A program made the position numbers and the translations under genes. This document shows, piece by piece, positions 1-9,187 of a stretch of DNA of 15,192 nucleotides. Under the pieces are notes generated by a model. The model made no database searches, had not been told where the DNA came from, and saw only the letters and a list, made by a program, of their open reading frames with translations. Location of the stretch: the NCBI GenBank assembly GCA_000310025.1, contig FN648707.1, positions 1,344,398 to 1,359,589 of the forward strand. The letters run 5' to 3'. Source of the DNA: Ectocarpus siliculosus (Eukaryota; Sar; Phaeophyceae; Ectocarpales; Ectocarpaceae). How positions within the stretch are numbered: the stretch's first letter is position 1; each line of letters starts with the position of its first letter.

Positions 1-2219
1 GGAGGGAGGCAGATGATCTGCTACAAGGTAGGGTCCCCTACCAGAGGTGGAGGACTCGAATGAATGTTCGGGGGTGGCTCCGCAGTATCAGCCTTATATT
101 TTTCTACCTCGTACTCATTTATTCGGCAGTGCTGTCAATGCTTGACTTCAACAGCCCGCGCCAAACACGCCACACACAAGATCAAGGCCATTACAATCAT
201 GCATGCACCCTTCATCGGCTAAAACAACGCAGACGCTAGTGGCTCAACCCTTGCTGCTCTTCGCAGTACCAAGTAGTGGCGCAACAACAGGCCAGGGGTA
301 CGCCCGGCAGACGTGATGTGTATTTCTTGAGAAATGAATGGGTGAGTAAAGCCCGGAGCGTTCGCCTTGCGTCTGTGTTTCAACACTAAATAGCACCGAC
401 CGTGTTAACCGGCTGACCAATGGCAAAAGACGTCAGTGCCAGCGTGCTGTCATAGAAACGCCACGTCTTTCATGTGTAACGAGGGCATATACGCAAGATT
501 GTGCTCCCAGGCGTAAGTTTGAGTGCTACCCATGGGGTGCCCTCCTTGTTTCTGAACAGACCTTGGAGGTAAAAATGTTCAGCCGACCCATGAAACAACT
601 AAAAACTTATGAAAGCGATACAGACAGCATACATGTATGTATGTACAGCCGCAAGAAAGTGAATGCCACAACTGTACCACACCACTGCGGTGCCGAAGTT
701 CATCGACGTTGAGGCGAAATCATAAAAAAAATAAAACGGGCCCACTAGTACTGTCTGCGTTGGATTGGGTGATCTCTCCTCCAACTCGCCGTCCCGCACC
801 GTTGCATGTGCGTCATGTGCAGAACTTCAGCTGTAAACATCGTGGTCGTTCAGGAATTGTTTGACGCTCTCGGAATGTTCAACTCACACACCAATCCTAC
901 AAACTGCCTCCTTTCCAGAAGCTGCACGTACGATTGGAGAGAGCAGTCGAACGTGGGACACATGCCGAAATATGCCTTCGTTTCGATTCGGAATCAGCCG
1001 TGCGTTCATACGCAAAGCAGTTCTCATGCTTTCAAGAACCGGATACACGAGGGGAGGCAGGGGCTACAAGCAGCTCCGTGCACATGTACCCCCTGTACCC
1101 CAAGAGCGAGCGGCCAAGCACACCAACAACCTTGCTTCGTACTTCACGCCACCGCTGCCTATCCACGTGCATGTACTCGCCGGAAAGGAAAATACTCTTG
1201 CTGACAAGTATATAACACGCATGGACTACTATGCATGGCTGGGCTTCGTATGGGCCACAACAGGCGAGCTCTAAATGGAGCCGATATAACTGCTTGAGCC
1301 AGCAGGGGTTTTACAATGGATGACGGAGTGTAGCCCACGAGCATTGTAGGTCGTTACTGATCAACCAGGCCCATGTAACCAAGCAGCTCAGCAACGCGTG
1401 GTAGCCTTTCCAGCCAACCACACAGGCTGTTCGCTGTGAACAACGTCAGGGGTAACAGGCATAAGTGTGACTCCTTGTTACCCACCCCGCCAAGGAAGTG
1501 GGTATGTAGGCGGCACATCCGTTGTGTGGGCGAGCACCCGCCCCGCAGCCGCTCTCCGCTCTGTTCTGAATTATATGTCGTATGTATATTTTTAATCTGA
1601 ATGTCTTGTGGAGCTACACAATTTGCTACGCGATCTACCAAGGTAGAGGGTAAATACGTAAATACATAATGCAGAGACTGCTGAAACGAAAACCCCGAAA
1701 GCCCGAGCCAGGAGGACAAGAGAACGTATACACACATTTCGGCGACATTACGTGGCCACGAGCCACGAGCTCATGCGCTTTTGTGGCGACGATCCCACAT
1801 GCGTCTCTGAATTCGCAGCTCCTACAGACCACGGACTGAACCTTCTTGAACTCCGTCCGCAGTTTCGGGAAAATATTTTTGACCCACGAAACAAGGGACA
1901 CCTGACTGCTGCTGCTGCTGCTGCAGCTTTGTGTCCCAAACATGGGGCGTGTCGGGTTTGTGCATTGTTTGTAATGAACAGTTCGCTTTTTCCTACGCTA
2001 ATATCTAACGCCGGACCGCGAAAATTACGCCAACAAACCATTACACGCGCGTCAAACGGCGGGTGACGCGGGGTGCGTGATATTTGCGCGAACCCTACAC
2101 ACCTACCGACGGCGCCCGACACCTGAAAGAAGAGAGCACGAATTTTCGCAGGTCCTCCGCTTCTCTCTCTACTTGCCATTTTCCGACCCCGCCCGTGTGG
2201 CGCGCGACATTAAACTCAC
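1..2219. other. Region downstream of the A20 gene, no gene recognised
   Basis: This stretch lies 3' of the second A20 exon and should contain a further intron and the remaining exon(s) and 3' UTR of that minus-strand gene. I looked on the minus strand for the cysteine/histidine pattern of an AN1 finger, the usual partner of A20, and did not find it. Open frames of 60-143 codons occur on both strands, for example 1752-2066 on plus and 1748-2179 on minus. They overlap each other, carry no motif I know and owe part of their length to triplet repeats. A (CTG)6 run lies at 1906-1923. I support no other feature here. Confidence 0.5.
1906..1926. repeat. (CTG)6 microsatellite ending in CAG
   Basis: Six perfect CTG units (1906-1923) are followed by CAG. 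The run lies in non-coding sequence beyond the A20 exons and gives a poly-Ala stretch in a plus-strand frame that has no other support. Confidence 0.9.
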
Positions 2220-3010
2220 CACCGTTCTCTTTCTTTCCCTCCGCCCCTAGCATAGACTTGGACATCGAGTCCTTCCAGCACTTTGAGCACATCTGCGAGG
2301 TCTGCGAGGATCTGCGAGCACAGGACGAACGTGGCAGCCACAAAGATCGACAACGGGGTGATACTTTTTTTTTTGGGAGGGCCGAAGAAAGTGGTCACAG
2401 GTTGGCTGAAATTGGAGATAACGCGAAGAGAGAGGCAGCAGCTGCAGCAGCAGCAGCAGCAGCAGCAGCACACGGAGAGAATATCGCCCACCTTTCTACC
2501 CTAACATGGTCCATGTAGCAGCCCAGCATATCTATACCTCCCCCCTCTCCACGCCTCCGCCAAAAGAGTCGATAAATGCTTTGGTGTGTGGGGTTGAAGA
2601 GCGGAAACTGATGAGCAGCCAGGCATCAACGAAAAGACAACAACACCCTAATTTACCGTTGTTCGCAAAAAAAAGAGGGTCGGTCGGGGGCCGGGGGGCG
2701 AGGACATGGCTGCGAGGTCGTTCTTTCGTGTACGGAACAATACCGCCGGCGGCGGCATCGGTCGAGAGATCGAGGCGATTCGCCGTCTGCCGCAGCGCGG
2801 GGCAAGCAGCGTGAGCACCCCGCCGGAAAGAACGATATAGGTGAGGTGAACACAACAATGACCCACCAACATTGAGGGCTTCTCCAGAAAACACACGCAC
2901 GCGCTGGGGGAGGGAATTAACGCGACGAGCACGCGCACTCACCCGAAGAAGCCGCAGCCGGCGACGCACAGTTTCTGGTCCATCATCGGAGGCTGTTCCT
3001 TCTCTGACAT
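2220..3010 (-). CDS. A20-type zinc-finger protein (stress-associated-protein type), 5' part
   Basis: Two exons on the minus strand are joined by a phase-matched intron. Exon 1 is 3010-2943 (ATG at 3010), with donor GG|GTGAGT at 2942. Exon 2 is 2311-2220, with acceptor CTCGCAG at 2318-2312 and a likely donor G|GTGAGT at 2219. The joined protein starts MSEKEQPPMMDQ and then gives Cys15, Cys19, Cys31 and Cys34. This is exactly the A20 spacing C-x3-C-x11-C-x2-C, with the typical GCGFFG after the second Cys and MCSKCWKD at the last pair. A20 fingers bind zinc and, in plant and animal A20/AN1 proteins, ubiquitin; these proteins act in stress signalling in cytosol and nucleus. The usual C-terminal AN1 finger is not visible, so the gene either continues through unseen exons (1-2219 or outside the window) or lacks it. 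After exon 2 the frame would read on to a stop at 2095 if the donor were not used. The gene is divergent from the trmB gene, with 553 bp between the start codons. Confidence 0.78.
2312..2942 (-). other. Intron 1 of the A20 gene
   Basis: This is a 631-nt GT-AG intron that splits the A20 finger between the second and third cysteines (phase 2; the split codon is Gly23). It holds a (CAG)8 run at 2445-2468 and a T10 run near 2366. Open frames across it, such as the Cys-rich and Leu-rich ones on the minus strand and the Gln-rich one on the plus strand, come from the triplet repeat. Confidence 0.75.
2436..2470. repeat. CAG/CTG microsatellite within an A20 gene intron
   Basis: The core is (CAG)8 at 2445-2468, preceded by an imperfect CAGCAGCTG lead-in. 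Read on the sense (minus) strand of the host gene it is a CTG repeat inside intron 1. Confidence 0.9.
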
Positions 3011-3563
3011 GGTGGCTGCTGGTCCCTCTTCCCGAGCTACCTCTTGGGTCACCTCCGCTGCCGCGATGCCGCCGCCGGATGGGTTGTGCGAGTTGAACAA
3101 AGAGCTTCTTCTAACTTCTCTCTATTGGTCGCTCACACTGTTGGCGGTGCGCTGTCGCGTCGGCGGCGGGCGAGAGAAGCGGTCGAGCACGTTCGAACAG
3201 GCCCAGGAGCACGTGTGGTGGAGGGATTGAGCGGTCGCCACCGGTTGGTTGGACTGAGACACGAGCCTGGGGAAGTTCGAGAACGTGGAGTGGCCTCAGA
3301 GAGGGACGCGCCTATTCACGTGTTTTTTTTTAATAGGCGGGGAAAACACGACCAGCAAAAAAATGAGAAGGAGAACACGCGGGGACGCGGGGGCGGTTCT
3401 AAAAAAAGAAAAAAAAAAGAGGTTAAAAGGTTCCGAGTTCCAAACCAATTTGGAGGCCCTGTTAACCCTGTTGCTCGTTGCTCGTTGCGTTGCTCGTTGC
3501 TTGGATCCCCCTCGGCCCTGTGCATGTAGATTCTTCGGCCGTGCTTCTCTACCTCTGCACCTG
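3011..3563. promoter_or_regulatory. Bidirectional promoter between the A20 and trmB genes
   Basis: This is the 553-bp gap between two divergent start codons, so it should hold both promoters and 5' UTRs. CCAAT-type sequences face each gene: CCAAT at 3445-3449, about 115 bp before the trmB ATG, and its complement ATTGG at 3124-3128, about 115 bp before the A20 ATG. A tandem TTGCTCG motif occurs at 3471-3501. An A-rich tract lies near 3400-3420 and a T8 run near 3323. No TATA box is evident. Function is inferred from position only. An in-frame Lys-rich extension upstream of the trmB ATG (from 3285) comes from the A-rich tract and is probably untranslated. Confidence 0.5.
3471..3501. repeat. Short tandem repeat, unit TTGCTCG
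   Basis: Three TTGCTCG units plus one truncated unit (TTGCG) and a trailing TTGC stand in direct tandem 60-90 bp upstream of the trmB start codon. It could be a cluster of binding sites or a simple slippage product. Confidence 0.7.
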
Positions 3564-6500
3564 ATGAGAGTTCACCCACGAGTGACGTCTATCGCGAGCA
3601 TTGGCCAGCTTACTTTCGCAGGGCCTCGATTCCACGTCGCTGGATGGCATCTTGTCAGCTGCTGCTCCCCGTCGGGCAGCGACAATGTGCCAACGACCCG
3701 CGCGACATCAAAAGGTCGTGATGGAATGCTGGCAATGCCTCGCCATGAGCGAAAGGCTGCACGAAAGTCTAGGTCTTTCAGGAGGAGACAGGCGCCCATT
3801 ACCCGAGGTCAGAGGAGAACGCTCCGCGAGCTGTGGCCGAAGTACGGGCTAGTCATGGACTTCGAAAGAAGGTGAACCTATCTTGATGCACGCTGTCTAC
3901 TGCTGCTGCATGTTACAGCAGGGTTTTAGTAGGTGGCTTCATTTCTGTGGAAGCTGGAGGTAGTTTTTTTTTTTTTTTAGGAGTGTGTGCCGCTGAGAGC
4001 GCAACACGATCTCCTTGCTTTGGGAGAGAAAGAAACCGCCGCCAAATCGTCCAAGTTGAATAACTGGGGAAATAGTTTTTTGGTTGGTGGATGGCAGCCT
4101 TTGAGTATTTGTGTTCGCACACACAACCCTGGTGCGTAGTGCCTGATGCTGGTACGGTACCCTTTTGATTTTTTTTAGGCGGGTGTGGGAAGCGCTCCTT
4201 TTCCCCTTTTTATTTGCGCCTTTTTTTTGTTTTGTTTTATTTTGATCGGTTTCCTAGGGCTCCTTTTCTCGACCGGTCGGTGCGGTAGCTGTTCTTTTCT
4301 TTCTATCATTTTGTTTTCTTTTTCCGAGTGGTTTGTTCTCTATTCTTGTTGTGTTTCCCCGCGGCGTCGTATGTACCGGGTTTTGCGACCACGGGCTCCC
4401 CATTTTTGTGGACTATAGAGCTCATGTCAGAGAAACAAAACAACAACAACACAGCACCAGTTCCCACGGCAAGCCAAATACATGCGTCCGCCCGCACCTC
4501 ACATAGCAAGAAGTTGTCTTTCAACTGCGTGGTTATATTATCTCGGGAACGGCTAGTCTTTCTGTGAGGTTATGCATAAACTCTCTAAGAAGTTGTGCTC
4601 GCCGACGACACGCGCGACACACACCGACGTGCAGATCGTCTTTGTCTGTGAAGCTGTGAAGTGTAGGAAAGAGCAGGCACTGAACGAACAGAGTTCGATG
4701 ATGTCACGATGACGGCGGCTACGGCCAAACCGACATTGATGCGCGAGCTATGCATATGTTTGCTTGATGCCATGTTCTGGGAACATGCACCCATGGTTTC
4801 TGGAAACTGTGGTACAACGTACCCTGACCTGACGGAAAATGGGACGCTGCCATCGGCCATTTTCTCCACACAAGAAACCACTTTTCCGCTCCAACCAAAG
4901 GGCGCCAAAATCACGAATCTTCCAGCTCCAAACAAATCTTGGCGACGACAGGCCGACATCCGAGACACGCTCCGTATGGTTGAACTCGGCATGGTTGACA
5001 CGCCGACTGAAACGAGCCTTATTCCAATGTGAGAGTCAATACAAATGTGGGGTACAGAGAGAGGGAGTGGTGAGATACGTACAAGTATCAACATCATGCA
5101 GGGTTTGGCTGAACACGCACCACAGATTTCCGACGCTCACCCATCCCAGATAGAAGTACTTCATCTTATTGTATGCCATTTGACTGCTGTTGCTTCACAT
5201 TTACAGCAGTACTGATTACAGCTAGCGATCATCCGCACGGAGATGGGGTAAGGGTTTTTCTGGGTTAATCGAAGACGAAATGAAAACAGTAGTCTCGACT
5301 CGTCAGCGCTGACTTGTCTATTAATGGTTCGGGCACATTTCAGAAAATCCAAGGAACAATTTTCAGCGACAATTCGGAACCAGCCGGGGCGGGGTACCGG
5401 TTACTCCTAATCCGTCAAGGGGATCCGGTCGCCCCGGTGGTCTAGTTGGTATCCTCGAAACCTTCAAAAGTCAGGTCAGGGGTTCGAATCCCGGCGTAAG
5501 CGAGCTTTTCTTGTTCTTGCAAAGTGAGCTTTTCTCTCGCTTCCGCTCCTGGCCTAGTGGATAGCGCTAGTTCGTGTGTACACAGAGGGAAGAGAGTGCT
5601 GAACTCTTCTCGCATTCAAAATCGAAGGCAACGTGCCGCAGGAGGGGAGGGTAGAGAGGGGCTCTTCTGTGTGACCACGGGTTGGAGTAAACGGCACTAG
5701 TGCTGTGAGTGCTGATTTGAAGTGAAGACAAAACAACCACAAAAAAACGTTTTTTTTTGACACGGCAAGATGAATTTGGGGGCATCAACCAATCAGCTAG
5801 GCTCATTTCCATGCTGTCCACAAGTATTCTATTCAAGTACGTACCCGGGTATACCTTTGTATCGTTCACCGTGCGTACGAAGTTTGACCAATCGATCGCT
5901 CGGTTTGGTATCAACATGCGAGTACGGAAGCCTGCACAGGTAGTTGGTATCCGGTTGGTCTCGGCAAGAATGCGGTCATTCTTGAGGAACCCGAGTCATG
6001 ACCGATGGGTTCTATATCGCCGAGTCTACATTCTGTCAAAAGAGCTCGATATTGTGACCTCCCCTCCCTCGAGAAGTCCAAGGCTAAAGGTCGCGCCTTC
6101 TCCCCTCTGCCGCCCATGCTTGCATACCAACTTCGACCATCAAACGCTTGTCACACCCTGGTTGAAAATCTGAGGTTTGAATTCAAAAATTCTCGCAATC
6201 GGCCATATTCCATCAATAATAAACCCAACTTTTACTCGATCTGAGCTTACCGGCAAACCCGTGTTCAGCAACCTGTCACATCATCACACTTTAACATGAA
6301 GAAAACTACCTGGTACACACTTGTATGCACGGTCCGTTAATTCTTGCGTCAGATGGGATTTCGACCAGATATTCGCGGCTGAGACCGGTGCAGCGGTTAC
6401 GTTCGACATTGGGTTCGGCTCGGGGGAAAGCTTGGTTGAAATGGCAGCCATGCGCCCCAAGGAGAACTTCGTTGGCATAGAGGTGACGGTGGCTGGATAT

Positions 6501-8194
6501 GCAGGGTTCCAATCCAGCAGACAAATATTCGTAGAGCGTAGTGCATAAACGCGGGTAGGTCAGACTACCACGGGGCGACACGGTTTTTATATTGTGGTAG
6601 GCTACCATCGCCGATTTGAAAATGACCTTTCCAAACTCAGCAGTGTATTGGTGCATCCATAAACTGCTTCAAAATCGGCATGATCTCCACCAAACTCCGA
6701 CGTCCCGTGCACCGACCCATCTGTCAATATTGCGTAACAATGCTGTCCTTTGGACACATGCACCCCGTGCTTCCACTGAGAAATGGTTATTATGAAACTT
6801 TCGCTGTTGCTGGAGCAGGTGCACAAGCCTGGCGTAGCCGCGGCATTGGCGCGGCTAGAGGCGGAAGGGCTGCCGAACGTGAAGATCGCCCAAGGGGACG
6901 CGATAACGGCCCTTGCCGACCACATCGAAGACGGGAGCCTGAGTTCGTGCTGCATTTTCTTCCCGGATCCGTTTCCTCAGGACAGGGATACGGAGAGGCG
7001 AGAATTTTGTCCGCTCGTGCCGTGCGTTGTTCCTCGCCAACCTCGTCTCTTTCCATTCCTTCCGCGGCTCAAGTAGAGAGCAGGGTTCATAGGGAACATG
7101 TTCTCTCCCCCTGAAATCTTGCATTTCGTGGCATCCACATGGTCAATCGCTTTGCCGCGGTGTGACCAGCCTGCGAACTGGTACTGCGTTTTTCGGAGTT
7201 TCGCAGCGTCGACGGGACACGCACCGCGGGTTAGGGAAGGGCCCTGCTGGAGAGATGTTCTAGGAACGGAGTACTTAATGGTCTGTTTGTTTCTTGCTTG
7301 CCTCTCGAGACACCGAAATCATGCGGTCTGCATACCCAAGAGCCCTGTCCTTCGTGCCAACGCCCTGCAGCATCTCGCTTCGCATTTAATATAGGGCATT
7401 ATGTGTGCGTCTCCGTACTCTTGGACTTAGCACAGGGCAATACGCGGCTCATGAGCTAACCTGGTTTCAGGCGGGTACATTCTACGCTATTTAGCTATTT
7501 TGCTCACCAAGGGTGAATGAAAAACATAGCTGTAGAACCCACGTTGGACGATGACGTTTTGTCACATCGGGAGTGCCACCCCTGGGTCCCTGCTGCGCAA
7601 TTTGGTGAGGAACCCCTTCCGCATGACAACAAGCCGGGTTCTTTGAGCGCGTACCTTCTTGCCTCGCTTCGCTTTCCGCGCAGGCGACTAGTACGGCCGC
7701 TCCTGTTGTCTCTGCTCGCCTCCAAGCTTCAACCGGGCGGGACCCTGCACGTGGCGACCGATGTAGACGGCTACGCCGAACACACCGTTCGGGTCATGTC
7801 GACGTGGACGCCCGAGAAGCGGCCAAATACCGCGCGGCCGTCGTCGTCGACAATGCCATCAGGAACAGCAGCGGCAGAGGATACGGAACTGGGGTTCCAA
7901 CAACTTGGAGGTGTCCGTCGGGAAGAGCAGCGTCAGGGAGAGGAAATTGCCGATGTCATGCGTGGAGGGCCCCAGCAGCAACAGCGGGCGGGGAGCAACG
8001 GAGACAGCGCTAGACTTGTTTCGGAGGTGTCGGCGTGTTGGGTAGGAGGGGAGACTGCGGAACGCCCCTCATGGCGGCCTTTCACCAAGTATGAGGAGAA
8101 AGCGCGCGAGGCCGGTAGAAGCGTCCGAGATTTTGCCTACCGGTTAGAGTTGCCAGGAGCAGGACTTGAAGCGAAGATTCCGGCCGGCACGTGA
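3564..8194 (+). CDS. trmB: tRNA (guanine-N7-)-methyltransferase, TrmB type, four exons
   Basis: This enzyme transfers methyl from S-adenosylmethionine to N7 of a tRNA guanine (G46 in the bacterial family). The exons are 3564-3871, 6353-6482, 6819-6997 and 7684-8194. All phases agree and total 375 codons plus TGA. Family motifs appear in order: RSFRRRQAPITRGQ (70-83), the SAM-binding DIGFGSGES (121-129) with GIE at 144-146, VHKPGV (147-152), FFPDPFP (193-199) with TERRLVRP (204-211), PGGTLHVATD (223-232) and RPFTKYEEK (337-345). Exon 3 to exon 4 is best joined with a GC donor (see findings). Phe replaces the usual Trp in FPDPW, and the His pair before KRR is missing. Residues about 247-332 form a Gln/Glu/Gly/Ser-rich insertion absent from bacterial TrmB. 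The start was chosen at the first ATG before an Arg-rich stretch with no acidic residue until Asp40. It resembles a mitochondrial presequence; no ER signal/ASF plastid presequence is seen, though an upstream exon cannot be excluded. The family call is secure; the location is inferred. Confidence 0.9.
3872..6352 (+). other. trmB intron 1 (2.48 kb)
   Basis: The donor is AG|GTGAAC at 3872 and the acceptor is TTGCGTCAG ending at 6352. The phase is 2, and the split codon restores Arg before WDFDQ. The intron holds T-rich tracts (3964-3979 and 4170-4350), a pair of overlapping open frames on opposite strands (4585-5097), an 8-bp inverted repeat ACTGCTGT/ACAGCAGT (5183-5190 and 5203-5210), and SINE copy 1 at 5425-5758. 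The frame 5757-6173 on plus has no recognisable motif. Confidence 0.85.
5425..5758 (+). mobile_element. tRNA-derived SINE, copy 1 (two A boxes)
   Basis: The element starts with a degenerate tRNA-like head carrying a Pol III A box, TGGTCTAGTTGG (5438-5449), and a perfect B box, GGTTCGAATCC (5481-5491). A second A-box-like sequence, TGGCCTAGTGG, follows at 5550-5560, then an unrelated body to about 5727, an A-rich tail (about 5728-5748) and a T9 run (5750-5758) that could stop Pol III. A second copy at 10494-10803 is about 95% identical over about 300 bp (my manual count is about 15 substitutions plus one 6-nt gap). No open frame with known motifs is inside, so this is a non-autonomous retroelement. 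The acceptor and T stems do not pair properly, so it is not a working tRNA. I could not find a target-site duplication. It sits in the sense orientation in trmB intron 1. Confidence 0.82.
6483..6818 (+). other. trmB intron 2 (336 nt)
   Basis: This is a GT-AG intron with donor GAG|GTGACG and acceptor GGAGCAG|GTG, phase 0. It joins GIE to VHKPGV, a junction contiguous in all TrmB proteins. Nothing else was recognised within it. Confidence 0.9.
6998..7683 (+). other. trmB intron 3 (686 nt), apparent GC-AG intron
   Basis: Using the GC donor in GAGAG|GCGAGA at 6998 and the acceptor CCGCGCAG ending at 7683 restores TERRLVRP, which matches the KRRLV block conserved in the family. A canonical GT donor at 7022 (CC|GTGCGT) is also phase-compatible but would insert eight residues in that block. 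Part of the intron (from 7517) is open in frame with exon 4, but that is not expected to be coding. Confidence 0.7.
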
Positions 8195-9187
8195 GCGAGG
8201 CGATTGCTTTGCTCTCAACGTTTATTTTAGCAAGAGTGCTGGAGAATGCAGACGTGCTTCTGGAGGTGATGGATGCCCCTTGGTGGCCATCAAATCACGT
8301 GCTTGGTGTCGCTGGATGGTGTGGGAGGACGGGACATGCAAAAGTGCTGATGCACCTTTGAAGTCGTCCTCGTCGTCACCCGCCCAAAGCATGTGTCATT
8401 TTCCGTCAGTACGGGTTTGATTGTTTGCACGACAAGCCCTAATAAAAGCCCGAGAAGGCCGGCGCTTTGCAGAGAGAGCCGTTTTCCGCACGCAACGTAT
8501 CTTCCGCACACCTATCAGCGTTTGGGGAACTAAAGAGACACTGAAGATTTGTTTGCAACTCATCTTCACATTGACTTCGGTGAGGATTTTGTGCAGTTGA
8601 GAGGCAAAATCTCAGCTAGGCTACAAGAGAAACATGAACCTATTTGATGCGTGTTCGAAGGGCAGGCAATAGTAACGGCGTTGAAAGCGGCAATTTTGAG
8701 GAGACTTGCCAAGGGCGGAGAACAGGGCACAGGTCCGCCTTGCCCATCAGTGGCGCTTTGGCTGCAGCATGGGCTCCGCGTGTGTTCGGCGGCCATTTCT
8801 CTTTCCCTTACGGGAAAATGCGCTATTGCACCGACAGCAAACGCTTCTGCGCAGGACACATCATGTCCCCACAAGAGACATCGTACGCATATCTTCGAAG
8901 ACCTCGTTTACCCCCGTTTGGGTTGAGAGGCGAGTGCGAATCATTGTGAGCGGCGGAACCTAAGGTTACATTTCAGGACACCCGAAGGCAATGAAGTCCA
9001 AACAAGGATCTCGTTCGAGCAAAACACACGAACTTACAACAATCCTCATAACTGAAACGCATCACGGCTGCCTTGGGATGCAGGTCCACCGTGTCATGCC
9101 AGCCAAGTCTTGAGTCGAATAGGCGCGTGTGCGTACGGATCAGATCACACAACACCAAACGCAAGCGAACACGGGACACAACGGGCT
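8195..9187. other. Convergent 3' region between trmB and the LPA1-like gene
   Basis: This stretch of about 1 kb should hold the 3' UTRs of two convergent genes. AATAAA on plus at 8441-8446, 247 nt past the trmB stop, is a plausible poly(A) signal. On minus, AATAAA lies at 8226-8221, which would give the other gene a 3' UTR of about 960 nt overlapping that of trmB. Frames such as 8644-8949 on plus and 8566-8874 on minus overlap each other and show no known domain. No further gene is supported. Confidence 0.5.

Noticed and set aside
599-799. Minus-strand CG..F....H pattern as a possible AN1 finger
   Set aside because: The remaining cysteines and histidines of AN1 are absent and the spacing is wrong.
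1354-1737. Minus-strand frame with several Cys and His (C..LHTHF...SHLC) as an AN1 exon
   Set aside because: The Cys/His order and spacing do not fit AN1, and no matching splice acceptor was evident.
2532-2969. 145-codon minus-strand frame across the A20 exon 1 and intron
   Set aside because: It is a different frame from the one that encodes the A20 cysteines. Splice-phase agreement and exact A20 spacing favour the two-exon model.
3285-3563. N-terminal extension of TrmB with a Lys-rich stretch
   Set aside because: It is open only because of A-rich promoter sequence and is compositionally unlike the protein. The ATG at 3564 starts a credible presequence.
5430-5505. A functional tRNA gene (good A and B boxes)
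   Set aside because: The acceptor and T stems do not pair, the same unit recurs at 10500 attached to an identical long body and A tail, and both copies behave as SINE heads.
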